64,000 nt of DNA from Macrocybe gigantea. Taxonomy: Eukaryota > Basidiomycota > Agaricomycetes > Agaricales > Callistosporiaceae. The notes beneath the pieces are model-generated. The model was not told the origin of the DNA. It made no database searches and saw nothing but the letters and a program-made list of their open reading frames with translations. A program made the translations under genes and the position numbers. Shown in pieces: positions 43,773 to 55,467 of this stretch; the first letter of the stretch is position 1; each line of letters starts with the position of its first letter. The DNA is taken from NCBI GenBank assembly GCA_011319805.1, contig SJRY01000255.1:434001-498000 (forward strand), read 5' to 3'.

Positions 43773-46225
43773 TTAGTATTCATCGTCGTCCGCTCTCGGC
43801 GCCACTCTGACTTTCAGTGGCAGCTGCGAACCCTTGTCCACTTCGCCTTCCACCGTCGGCACCATAACTATGGCCGATTCACGTCGGATCTTGCGGCTCT
43901 GCGGCGTCAGGGAAAATTCAAACTGGCCGACGAGCTCGACGAGGAACGCCTGAAGCTCCATGACGGCGAACCTCCAGCCAATGCAGGACCTGAATAGGAA
44001 AAAAAAGTTTCGCGAATCGGGATTCGAGGAGACGATCCCTTGATGAGTTCACCAGAAGACGTGCACGTATTGTGTGAGAACGAGCGCCACTCACCGGACT
44101 CCTGCCGAGAAACTCATTCTTCCCAGGATGACGGACGCAAACACGGCATGAGAAACGTCAGAAAAGAGTAACGTTTTGCGAGTTTGCTCACAAGTTGCCG
44201 ATGACTCCTACAGATGCAGACTTTTTGACGCTGTTGTTCAGCCATCGATCGGGGTTGAAGTCGTGTGCGTCCTCCCCAAATACGTCCTTGTTTCTACATT
44301 CGATTTAATTACGCATCGAGTGAGCATGGAATGGATGTGGGAATGGGTACGGTAAGTCGCTTGCCTGTTGTAGCCCCCGACTGAGGCTATGATATTGGTT
44401 CCCCTGGCTATGGGCAGCTGGTACAGAATTTCTCCGGTCGTGGTCGTGATGGGTTTGGATAGAGGGAGCACATCATCTTTGGCGGCTTGCCTGAAGACAT
44501 TAATGGCCACCGGATGATATCTTAACCCTTCCTACATTTTATGTGTGCGTCTTAGGAAAGGAAATAAAAGCAAGGAAGAGGTATCGCACCTTGACGACGG
44601 CTGAAAGATACGGCATGGCGTCAAAATGGGAGGCTTTAAACTCGGTATCACCACGTCCGCGGATCTTCTTCTCCATTTCTTGAATTTCAACCCGTAATTT
44701 GGTCTGGCATTCGGGTTTGCGCGATAACTCCAGGAGAATCCAGCTGACGGTGTTCGCAGTAGTTTCATGCCCGGCCAGGAGGAGTGTACTGGTTCAAAAA
44801 TGATTAATACAAAGTCCGAATCACGACAGACAGGGGGATCCGGGACACATACCGCATCTGTGAGAGCAACTCTTCTTCGCTGAGTTTCAAGTCACCCTCT
44901 TCGGCCGCGTTGGCCTTGACTGCAACAAATTGAGGTGAACGCAGTACTCGAGGATATTATGACTCACCCAATAAGCTCATGATGTCTCGATTGCCTTTCC
45001 CTTGCAATAAAGCTTCCGATTTCGCCCTCACTAGGTCCTTGGCAACGTGTGTCGCTAACGTTGCTGTCGATCGGGCATGCGAGAGTTTGTGGCTCGGAAA
45101 GTGATCCATCAACTGTTCGCGGAGGAGTCGTGGCACATATGCCAGCATGCTCACGAATAGAATTTCCTTGTCCGTCGGCGTGCCGAAGGTGTCGTGCCTG
45201 TGTTAGGAAAATTTCGCCCATGTCAGTTGCGGTTATCCCATGATCAAGAAGCCGAAATACGAACATCAGGTTGGAATAGGCTTTGCCAAGTGCATCATCT
45301 GCATTGTCCATGCTCCCAAATTCATAGTCAAAAGCAGCTGAGAGCAGGATTTGTCATCGAGTCAAGAAAGGGGTGGAGCATCGTCTCACCTTCCCCGATA
45401 GCATCCAAAGCGGCGCGGGATGTCCAATAAGGTATATCAAATACACTCGATTGGTCGTCTGTTGTGCTAAGGACGTCTTTCCACTTGGCAGTAATCTGGG
45501 ACAGAAAGAGAAGTCAGATCGGTACTCTATAGAATGAACAAGGAACCTTGTTGACCTTTGCAGCGTTTGCAGCGAAAAGCGAGACAAATGCCTTGGCCTC
45601 AGGACCAGAGAAGCCTGGAAGCATGATCTTGCGATGCCGTTTATGATCGTCTCCTGCATAGCAAAAGAAGCCCATGAGCCGCCGTAATTGTAGGGGAAAA
45701 GCATCAAAACTGACGTTCCGCCCACAGAATTCCTCTTCCAGCCGTAAGCCTCGACATTTCGCGACGATCCGGCTGCTTGATAAAGTTATATCCAGAAGTT
45801 TGGAATACGTATTGTAAGGCTTTTGGGTCTGATAACAAAAGTCTGTCTTCCTGTTGAAAACAGTCAGAGATATCGAACGCTGAATGGGCAACACTACTTG
45901 CGCCAAAAGGTCCTCTGACGCGAACCACGTCGCCATATTGAGACTGCCATTTGAATTCGGCCTACAGATCTCAGATGAGTGAGTGCGGATTCAGTGTAGA
46001 CAAAACCGACCGTGACGGCTTCTTTCTGGAAGAGTTCTCCGAAATTTCCTATCATCTGATGAGTTCAGCTGAGCCAAAAGGCCGAAAAAAAGCCTGACCT
46101 AGAAGGAATGAACGCGATTTGGGACCAGGAACATGCGCAATGGAGATACGACTGAATCGTTTATACAAAAGATACAAAACGATAGCTGCAGAGAAAGCAG
46201 CCAGGAGCGAGGTGTTTATAGTCAT
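43773..46225 (-). CDS. cytochrome P450 (tandem copy 1)
   Basis: A microsomal P450 monooxygenase. The start is ATG 46225; MTINTSLLAAFSAAIVLYLL is an N-terminal membrane anchor, followed by the proline hinge HVPGP. Landmarks are WQSQYGDVVRVRGPFG, DPKALQYVFQTSGYNF, DDHKRHRKIMLPGFSGPEAK (C-helix), the oxygen-binding motif in LLLAGHETTANTVSWIL (I-helix), EGLRYHP (ExxR, K-helix), FNPDRWLN, and the heme loop SFSAGVRSCIGWRFA split by an intron (Cys ligand). The end is APRADDDEY at 43773. About 12 introns, with no frame break. It is closely similar to the next P450 throughout (LQAF-, ELVGQF-, SIAH-PGP). Substrate unknown. Confidence 0.9.
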
Positions 46226-46276
46226 ATTGAAAAAGTCGATGCAGATGTCTTGGCGTTCGTGAGCTCCTGAGGAGGC

Positions 46277-46284
46277 TTTTTATA
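46277..46284 (-). promoter_or_regulatory. TATA box of P450 copy 1
   Basis: TATAAAAA on the minus strand, 52 nt upstream of the start codon at 46225. Confidence 0.5.
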
Positions 46285-46864
46285 TCAAGGCCGTGGAAAG
46301 AAGATTAGTGCTAATGAGCAAGGAGAACATCGATCCGATGTTCAAGCACTCCTCATGCGGCTGGGAATCCGAATCCTTTCTGCGTATGACATACTGCTGT
46401 TTGACAAAAACTGGGCTTCGAAGGGGGCCATGAGACCGGCATTAGAGGCACAGGACGTCAAGTACGACATAACGGGGATGTCACTAGCAACCAAGAAAGC
46501 CGTAAGCACATCCATCTTCTTCGTCTTTGGGATCCCTGTATCGGTGTCTATCCGTGTTTGTGGTACGTGATGAGCAAATCGCTCGTTTTTTCGCATGGGT
46601 GGCAGATTCCGGGGTATGGTATACGCATATAGAGACCGCTTGCAACGGTCCTGGGCGGGGTAGAGCATGTCAGATGATTGAAACTCGGGAGATACGCGTG
46701 GAGTGAACACCAAAGGGCCGTCGAGCACTGTGGAATAAGTAATCGGTGCTGACCCGAGCTGATCACATCACAGAAGCCTCCGCGGATTCGTGCAACCGTG
46801 CACTTCCAGAACATCGGCGAAGCAGACTGATTGCCCAGAGATGCAACAGAGAAAAACCGGCTGG

Positions 46865-47287
46865 TCAAGCATAAAGCGAGAATCTGGGAAGATGTATATC
46901 CCAAGATAGAGCAACGGATCCAATGGCAGTGTAGACATTGTTGGGCGACCAATCGACAACAGAGTACGATGAGAAGTATCGAAGCCACGTGACATCCAAC
47001 ACCGTAACTGAGGATTCGAATGTTTCTTCGCTGCTGCACCAATTTTGCATTACTTTCTTTCTCCGTTGCGCGGCGTCCCCAGACTTTTCTTCATAAGGAG
47101 GAGAGTTTACTGGCGGCTGATCCGCCTCACTGTCTTCAAGCTCTCTAGTGCGAGTGATTTGGTCGGCTGGCATAGCAATATGACACTTTTGCATCTCCTC
47201 GCCGCCAACCATTTCTCCCTTTCGACCGCCTCTCAGCATGATGACATATGCAGTAAATCCTCTGGTCCCAAAATTGCCGGTAGCCAC
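46865..47287 (-). CDS. unassigned open frame of 140 residues
   Basis: A minus-strand frame starting MATGNFGTRGFTAYVIMLRG. The middle is polar and charged (TRTRELEDSEADQPPVNSPP; EEKSGDAAQRRKK), which resembles the cytosolic tail of a fungal membrane protein. No family recognised, no clear splice partners found. It could be an exon of a fast-evolving gene or noise. Confidence 0.25.
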   Translation of the reverse strand: MATGNFGTRGFTAYVIMLRGGRKGEMVGGEEMQKCHIAMPADQITRTRELEDSEADQPPVNSPPYEEKSGDAAQRRKKVMQNWCSSEETFESSVTVLDVTWLRYFSSYSVVDWSPNNVYTAIGSVALSWDIHLPRFSLYA

Positions 47288-47500
47288 CGTTCTATCTAGT
47301 GGACCAGACTGACACTTTTAACAATCTATCTATCTGTTCTAAGCAGAAACACGTCTCCATACTCTACGTCTCCGTCATCGGACCAACAGCTGTATATTCA
47401 GCTACTAGAACTGCTGTTTTATCGTTGCTCTTAAGGGAATACTAAGAAACGACAGTGGGCATAGATTTCATTGTTCACGTTCAGCACGCCGATTTTCTCT

Positions 47501-47690
47501 CTACTTCGAAGCCATGCTTCGCCTGACAAATGGGAAATTTTTGACCATTTCCCCCAGCCTGGTTAGAGATGACGCGAGATGGGGCCGACCCTTCCGTTCG
47601 CTTTTTAAATGGGTTGCCGATGTGAGAATGTCGTATTCGTTGATTCGACTTTGGGTTAGCACCATCACCTTCTGAACTAATCACCTGGCC
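47501..47690 (-). CDS. unassigned C-terminal-like exon
   Basis: A minus-strand frame reading VMVLTQSRINEYDILTSATH, then SSLTRLGEMVKNFPFVRRSM and a stop at 47501. The composition is protein-like, with alternating charged and hydrophobic residues, unlike the surrounding chance frames. No start or upstream exon was identified. Confidence 0.25.
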
Positions 47691-48257
47691 AAAGATCGCG
47701 TGTTCTTCGTGGCATGAGATGCACTGTTTATAGTTCATAGTTTATATATGAAGACTTGGGGACAAGATATGCCGGATTTCAGCAGTACAGGTGACCACAC
47801 CATTATCTATAATATATATCCCTCTCAGTTCTGTCCGAGGCCCTGTTGTATTGGCGAAGAGAAGGGGCGCCTCGGACACTTGCGGCTTCTCACTCTGCGA
47901 AGTGGCGTTAGTCACGGCGACGGAAGAAGAGATTCTGAGGTGCCCTCAATTTTGGACACTCCTCCAGTGTCAAGTCACCCTGATCGATGTCTGGCGATTG
48001 TGGCCCTCATATACTTACGACCGGTGATCTGCAATCGTTCTTCATTTGCCGTAAGGCGTTATGAATAGTGGTCAGGGGAAATTCATGCATAATGACTTTG
48101 ATTTATGGAGCTGCACGGAACTGCGGAACTGGTCCTTCGAAGACGCTAAACTACCTGGCCCAGCATAAAGTAACAACATCCAATGCTAGTCCCTGTAGAA
48201 ACAAAAGTACAGTGATTTGAATCTTGAATCGATGAGCAGGAATGGGCCACTTACCAC

Positions 48258-50672
48258 TTAATAGTCGTCATCTTGTTCGTCTCTAGGAGCCACTGTCACT
48301 TGCAAGGGCATTTGTACACCCTTCTCCACCTCGCCTTCAACTGTCGGAACCATAACTAGAACCGCCTCGCGCCGAATTCTCTTACTTTCTGGAGTGAGAG
48401 TGAACTGAAATTGGCCGACAAGTTCAGTGATAAACGCCTGCAGTTCCAAGACTGCGAACTTCCAGCCTAGGCAGGCTCTGCACAAAGTTCAAGTGATTTT
48501 AATCAGCCCACAGGATGAGAGTTTGATAGTCTCTAAAGGGGGCAGCTACTGACCGCGTCCCAGCAGAGAACGTTAGCCTATTCAGCGATATAGCAATACG
48601 GACTGAGCTAGTTGAAAAAGGTGCAGGTACGATGGGCTTACAAATTCCCAATGACACCTAAAGAAACTGATTTTTTGACGTTGTCGTTCAGCCACCGGTC
48701 GGGATTGAAGACATGGGCATCTTCTCCGAATATATCCTTGTTTCTGTGAGGTGGGTATCAGAAAGGATGGAGGAAGGTCGTGACAATGTAAGGTGCCTAT
48801 TGTATCCACCGATCGATGTGATGATCTTTGTGCCCTTGGGAATTGGCAGCTGGTGTATAACCTCTCCAGTTGTGGTCCTGATGGGTTTTGACAAAGGCAA
48901 TACATCGTCCTGAGTTGCCAGTCGGAAGGTGTTGATGGCTGTAGGGTGATATCTTAGCCCTTCCTGCGATCACGTCAGCTTTTGGCGAAACGAGGCGAGA
49001 GAAACAAGGCCAGAACCTTCACAACAGCCGTAAGATACGGCATGGCTTCCAAATCGGATGCGGTGAATTCAGTATCACCACGTTGACTGATCATCTTTTC
49101 CATTTCCCGAATTTCGCTTCGCAGTCTAGTCTGGCATTCTGGATTGCGCGCTATTTCAAAAATAGTCCACGTTAGCGTGGTGGATGTGGTCTCGTGTCCG
49201 GCCAAGAGGAGGGTACTGCTCCACGTGTCAGAATTTAGAACTGCCAACCATATCGGAATGATATCGACGCACCGCATTTGGGAAAGTAATTCTTCTTCGT
49301 TCAATTTCATGTCAGTGCCTTCTGCCGCATTAGCTTTGACTGAGTTGTCGAGTTATGGTATTTCATTCTTGAATGACTGATATAGGAACCCACCCAACAA
49401 ACTCATGATGTCTCGACTTCCCTTTCCCTCCAGCAGTGCTTTAGACTTCGCTTGCACGAGTTCTCTGGCCACCCGTGTAGACAAATCAGCCATGGAATGG
49501 ACATGATCGAATTTTGGGCCAGAGGCGTGATCGACAATCCACTCGCGGAGCCAGGCAGGCATGTATGCCAACATGTTGACGGAGAATATTTGTGCCTTCG
49601 TTGGCGCTCCAAACGTATCAAGCCTACGCTTCATAAGTTAACCAGGATCACAAGACGACTAAGAAATGCATGTGTGCACATCATATTTGAATAGGCCTTC
49701 CCAAGTTCATTTTCCGCATTGTCCAGTGCACCGAAATAATAGTCGAACGCGGCTAAATGGCGAAGTTTGTGATCGTAAGGTGAGCATCGGTCTCAATAAA
49801 AGGTGCAATAGACTTGCCTTCTCCGATAACATCCAGGGCAGCACGGGAAGCCCAATACTGAAGGTCGAATGTACTTGTAAAGTTGTCTGTTGAACTGATG
49901 ACATCTTTCCACATGGCAGTAATCTGCGATGGAATGTGCTACTTTAGATCATTTCGAAAGTCAGAAAATGCCCTCCTTAACCTTAGCAGCTTTGGCAGTA
50001 AAGAGTGGTACAAAACGCTTTGCATCGGGGATTGAAAATCCAGGAAGCAAAATCTTCCTATGTCGCTTGTGGTCATCGCCTGTATGTTAGGTGAGTACTG
50101 TGTTCTGGCGCTATTTGTGACGGGGGAAATGAACGGACGATCCGCCCACAGAATTCCTTTCCCAGCTATGAGCCTGGATAGTTCGCGACGGTCCAATTGT
50201 TGAATGAAATTATAGCCAGACGTTTGATATACGTATTGCAGAGCTTTCGGGTCTGATAGTAGGAGTCTATCTTCCTATATCGGATAATCAGGACGGAACG
50301 AACACTAGACTCAGAATGAATGGATGCCGTACACCAAAAGGACCTTTCACTCGAACTACATCTCCATATTGAGATTGCCATTTGAACTCTGTCTGTAGAT
50401 TCGTATGGACTAAGAAAGATGTAGTGCAATATACAGAGGGCACAGACCGCAACAGCTTCGTCCTGAGCAAGTTCCCCTAAATTGCCTGTTGATTGTGATG
50501 AGTTTGAATGTTGGGCCGAAAAGAGATAAAAGACATTCGAACCAAGGAGAAGCGAATGCGATGTTGGACCTGGAATATGCGCTATCGATATGCGGGTAAA
50601 TTGTTTGTAGAGAATATACAAGGCAGCGGCAGCAGGTACAGCAGCAGCTAGATAAGTAATATGATCAAGCAT
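48258..50672 (-). CDS. cytochrome P450 (tandem copy 2)
   Basis: A paralogue of the P450 at 43.8-46.2 kb in the same orientation. The start is ATG 50672 (MLDHITYLAAAVPAAAALYI, membrane anchor), then ISIAHIPGP. Landmarks are FKWQSQYGDVVRVKGPFG, DRRELSRLIAGKGILWAD, HKRHRKILLPGFSIPDAKRF, LLLAGHETTSTTLTWTI (I-helix), EGLRYHP (ExxR), DVLPLSKPIRTTTGEVIHQL, FNPDRWLND, and the heme loop LTFSAGTR joined to ACLGWKFAVLELQ. The end is APRDEQDDDY at 48258. Intron positions appear shared with copy 1 wherever compared, which supports tandem duplication. No frame break seen. Confidence 0.9.
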
Positions 50673-51744
50673 ATCGGAGGAGGGGAAGTCGGAAGTCCTG
50701 GGCACCACAGGACTTCTGAAGCGTTTATATTCGGGGTGGAGGCCGTGGTAAGATTGTAATCATCTCACTCGCCAATGCCAGGGAATAGCCTCCATCCGAA
50801 GTAAACCTCTGCTAACATGGCATCTAAAAAATGATCCGTGTATCTGGCATGTGTTGACCGCTGCCCGGTTGAACCACAAGGAATGAGATTCATAACGCGA
50901 GTCGCGATAATCCGACACTGCCATAGTGGGAGCAGCCGAGGATGCCGCTGTCACAAATCTCTGACCAAGATCGACGTCCCGACCGCGTTTCTTGTTGAGA
51001 GACTGATCACGGGCCTCCGATCATGCTGTACCATGACAAAAATCTTAAGGCCTCGAATGGGTCGGAATGAAACCTACACGATATCAGGGTACCATCGTGG
51101 GCATCATGAGATGGCTCGGAAGTTGGTGGTCATGATGACTTCTGCGACGGAAGATCACGGACGCTAAGTCCGTCTTCAGCAACTTGTGAACGCTAAAAAT
51201 CCGCCCGTAATACTGGGCCAAATTCGCGAAGAAATTCTGAGCACTATCCGCCGTGGAGATGCGAAATGGATGAACAAAGACCTAAAAGAGACTAATGGCG
51301 CAGCAGATAATGATCTGCATGCATTCCAGGGAACGAAATTTGTTGTTCGGAGGTGTTTCGGTTGCTGGGAAGGTGAATGTGAGTGAAGACCGAAGAGACG
51401 GGCCCAGAAGATAGCCACCGATAAGCATCTGCATTTATTCTTAGACCCTACTCGACAGGTAGTCGAACGGCTGCTATTACGCTCAAAGCTCAGTGCTGCT
51501 ACGTCACTGATTCAGGAGGGTTTCCAGTCCAAGATAGAAGGTTTAAGACGTTCTGAAAGCAGGTGGGCGTCCTGAATCCACTTCTCGCATGGCTGGGATG
51601 GACATGACCGAAAATTGATGATGGACGTTCGAGAACAAGAAATTCTGATCTCCGAGACTCCGTTGCGAGTTGACATCAGATGTGTCCACGTGACGGTGAC
51701 AACCCAACAGCAGACCAAAAACAGGCCATCTTCTGGTCCATTTC
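50673..51744. other. divergent intergenic region, no gene seen
   Basis: About 1.1 kb between P450 copy 2 and USO1. A short plus-strand frame (51186-51386) has no recognisable motif. Confidence 0.45.
50724..50729 (-). promoter_or_regulatory. TATA box of P450 copy 2
   Basis: TATAAA on the minus strand, 52 nt upstream of the start codon at 50672, the same spacing as in copy 1. Confidence 0.5.
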
Positions 51745-54700
51745 ATGGAATTTCTCTCACAGACGTACGTAGCTCTCCGTGGCCCAACGGGGGCACCGCA
51801 GACCGCGGCGGATACAATCGGACGGCTCAGTGATAGGCTTTCTCCCGCAACACTCTTGGCCGACAGACGAGCTGCCGTCCTCGCTCTCAAGGGTCTTACT
51901 CGGGATTGCAAACAAGATGTTGGGGATCGCGCTCTTCCGGGCTTGCTAGAAGTTTTAGCAAATGATGCAGAGGTAGATGCAGATATTGGGAAGGCGGTGT
52001 TGGAGACCCTGATTATCTTGTGCGACGCCGACGATGGGTCAAGCGGAGGAAAGGAGCTCGCCTTCAAACACACGGACTACGTTTTGGCCAACGAGAAGAC
52101 GACGCACACTCTGTTCGCGCTACTTGCAGACCACAACTTCTATACCAGATTTGCCGTCCTACAGTACCTATCTACCCTCTTGCAGAATAGACGTCAAGTT
52201 GTTCAAAGTTATTTCCTTAAGGCCCCGGCTGGTACGAGGAGCATTGTCTCAGTACTCGAGGACAAGAGAGAGATTATTCGCAACGGTATGTATTCACTGT
52301 TATGTTTACCCGTTTGCAAAACCTGGGTGACGGCTCACGTTCTAACCTCTCCCTATGCAGAAGCGATATCAGTCGTTCAAGCTCTCATATCCCAGAGCTC
52401 CGATATACAGAAACTACTTGCATTTGAAGGTGCCTTTGAAAAACTATTCAACATTATTTCAAAAGAAGGTGGCATCGAGGGAGGAGCCGTCACTAACGGT
52501 GCTTTGGCATGCGTTGATGCGTTACTCCGATTCAACACATCCAACCAAGTGGGTACTTTTGTGCGCTTGGGTTCTTATTTCATAAACGGATTTTAGAGTT
52601 ACTTCCGTGAAACCGCATTGCCCCCAGTCCTATGTTCACTCTACTTTTTCCTCCGACCCTCCAAATTTCTCTCCCACCGCCGCAGGAGTTCGCGCTTCAG
52701 TTTTGGGATAGGCAGAAGCAGTCTAATGCTGCACTCGTTGTGGGTATAATAGGAATGCTGATTAATTCACAAGGAAGTAGCGTATGTATGAGCGATTTCT
52801 CTCTTGATTGCGCATTAACCGCGCGCAGGTGCAGGAAAGCCCCTCTTATACGAGATGTCTCGTAGAAATCGCCGTTGCTTCGAATGCGCCTACCTCGATC
52901 AAATCTCAGGTATTTTCATATTTTGAAGTGTTGCATCAATTCCCTTGATCATGTTTGGCAGGCTCTTCGATTACTTCCGACGAATCTGAATTTTCCACTG
53001 TCCGAACTGACTATTACTCCATACATGCCAGTCCCAGAAACTAATGGAGAGGAATGGGACCGACTAGAACCGGCGTCTGCGCTTGACGTTCTAGTCGAGC
53101 TAGCCCTTCATGGAGAATACAACGGGTTAGACGGAGGAAAGCGCCACAAGGAAAGCCTAGAACTTCGCGCAGTAGCAGCCGCCGTATTCGAGGTGTGTCC
53201 AATCAAATGCCATTGCGCTCTAGTTAATAAAATATATGCACAGAACTTTGTCCGCAAAGAGGATATACGTCAAGCGATTGTTCAAGCTATGATCTCTTCA
53301 GAAGGTGAGCGCAGTGTCTGATGTGCCGAATTCTACTCTATTATTCCTCCAGGAACTCAAGGATCCGTCACGCCTCTATTGCACGCCTTGTCGCTGCCAC
53401 CAAATACAAATGGTTCGCTTGACATGGCTCACGTCGCATCAACGCATTTCGCCGCTATCCTTTTTTCTCATCTTCTCCGATCGTCTCCGCACGTCAAGTC
53501 ATTAGCCAGACAGATTAAACCTGCGCCAGCCTCTGCACTACCTGAGCAGAGTACATTTTTCGTCCCTGCAGACGGTGCACCTCCGACTGCTGCCTTGCCG
53601 CCAGAACCCGACGATGATGAGCCTCCTCAAGCCCTTCTCCAGATTCTAAGCGAAAACCTATCGTTGTCACTGCTTTCCCGCTCACGAGCCAATTCATCTG
53701 ACCGGGAAGCTAGGGAATGGGACAGGCTCGTCGTCGCCTATCTGTGTTTACTCTCCAATGGCTTTGGGAACACCCAAGCTCAGTTAGGGAGTTCTTAGAC
53801 GCTGGCGGTTTGGGCGTCGTATGTTTACGTATCTTGTAACCACACGAATCACTGCTGATTTTCATAATAGCTCGTCGAGCCCATAAACCAATCTTCAGAA
53901 GCGGACATCATAGTACCCGCTCTGTGCGCATTCCTCCTTGGTATCTGTTACGAATTCGATCGCGAATCAGGAGAAATAACGAGGTATTCAGATTTCTTTG
54001 CACTCTTGCGTTCTTGCTGATCCTTCCTTCAGAGGGACAATTCACCCCATTCTAACTCGGCTCGGCGTGGACACCCTAATAGGGCGGATGTCGCGCCTAC
54101 GTGAAGATGAACGGTTCAAAGCTGTCGGACCTGACGATGTCGTTCTATCCTTCCCAACAACATCATATCTGCACCCTGGATTAAAGCCAGAAAGTGAGGA
54201 CGAAGGAGAAGTATGGTTTGATTGGGCGTTTGTCGACTTTTGGAAGTCGAACTACTGTAGGCGCTTTTCTCACACACGCCTTTTGCGCCCTCACGACGAG
54301 TCTGGTACAGATACCGTCCAGAGAGCATTCTCTGTGGACCCAGATCAGTTGTCTTCATCAGCAGGTTCGCGAATCCAATCTCCTTCTCTGTCCCGATGAT
54401 ATAAATTGATGAATGTTGTTATCAGGTCAAAATGCTGAATCTGCTATGCTCATCGCTTCTCTCCGCGATGTTATTCGCAAACAATCCCAGGAAATCGAAG
54501 CCCTTCAACAACAATTGAAGGCAGCGGCAACCACCTCCAACGTGGATACTGAGGTAAGTTCCCATTCGGCATCTGTTATGAATCACCGAGACAGACAAAA
54601 AAAAAAGATGTCAGCCTTGAAGACACAGATCGCGACATTGACTTCTGAGATTCGAGTCCTGACAACGAAAAACAAAGAAACGGAGACTGAGCAAGAGGAT

Positions 54701-54809
54701 TTGTTGTCTTCTGGATGAAATGAATGTGAAGCGGAAGAAAGACAAAGCGAGGCTTAAGGCAGCAGGATTGGAAGTCTCTGAGGATGAGGGTGACGAGCCA
54801 GAAGAGTGA
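51745..54809 (+). CDS. USO1: vesicle tethering protein Uso1/p115
   Basis: An ER-to-Golgi tether with an armadillo-like head and a coiled-coil tail. The start is ATG 51745 (MEFLSQTYVALRGPTGAPQT). The head includes AADTIGRLSDRL, DRRAAVLALKGLTRD, LLADHNFYTRFAVLQYLSTL, SVLEDKREIIRN joined to EAISVVQALISQ, NAALVVGIIGMLINSQGSS, LRLLPTNLNFPLSELTITPY, and the p115 head strands LHALSLPP and VASTHFAAILFSHLLR. After TTSYLHPGLK the coiled coil starts (AMLIASLRDVIRKQSQEIEA; ALQQQLKAA) and the protein ends acidic (SEDEGDEPEE) at 54809. The frame breaks at CC 53755-53756; one base gives CLLSQWLWEHPSSVREFLDA. A further shift lies near 54705. The tail is much shorter than that of yeast Uso1 and closer to animal p115. 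Confidence 0.88.
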
Positions 54810-55467
54810 TTGATTGGCTGCTGCCATTCTGTTCTTATGCTGCATATATCCAATTTTACCCGGATCGCCCCAACGCTCAAGCGCTTATCGATTATCTTCG
54901 CTTCGCCACAGCCTTGTATAGAATGGCAGACATCTTTTCTCATCATTCTCAGCTGAAGGGCGCCAACGACACCTCGAGGTGTAGGCTGTGCTTGCCATTT
55001 TTGACAGAGCTTTGATTTATGCACTTTGCTTTTTTATTGTCATCTTATTGTTTCTTCCCTCTCCTAGCTGTATCAACGCGCCCACCGAAGAGCAAAGATG
55101 CTTCAGGACGGCCAGTGTTTGAAGACAATAACGAAATGTCTTCGCTGCCCAGGCTCTGTAAATGAGGTTAAGTTCGAAGAAACTCAACCCGTATCAAATC
55201 CGAAATCTAATTGGCGAGACATTCTTCCATTCCAGTTCCGAGTCGTGCTGCAACCTTTTAGGAAATATTATCTTTTCCATACCAACCCAATCAAGAGATC
55301 GTAGCAAATGACAAAAGCTGCAGGCTCACCTTCTGTTGATACACGTCCCCCTTCATCCAGTCCTCTAGCCCTGCTACACATGCTTTATAAATAGGCCTAT
55401 GCCCGTTTCCAACACCTCAGCATGTCACACCCTTCACCCTTCTCACTCCACTCTCAAAGCTGACGAC
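54810..55467. other. intergenic region, no gene seen
   Basis: About 650 nt. Short frames without motifs. It holds the promoter of the next gene. Confidence 0.45.
55386..55393 (+). promoter_or_regulatory. TATA-like box
   Basis: TATAAATA lies 82 nt before the ATG at 55468 and only a few bases before another in-frame ATG at 55399, so the ATG at 55468 is the more likely start. Confidence 0.45.

Larger units (their letters stand above)
46226..48257. other. spacer between the two P450 genes with unassigned open frames
   Basis: About 2 kb. The only candidate coding pieces are two minus-strand frames, listed separately. I see no P450 fragment here, although a P450-sized gap separates the copies. 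Confidence 0.4.

Noticed and set aside
46226..48257. A decayed third P450 between the two copies
   Set aside because: No heme loop, ExxR or AGHETT remnant is visible on either strand.
14296..50672. A secondary-metabolite gene cluster (oxidoreductases, aldo-keto reductase, P450s)
   Set aside because: No polyketide, peptide or terpene synthase is present, and the enzymes are separated by housekeeping genes.
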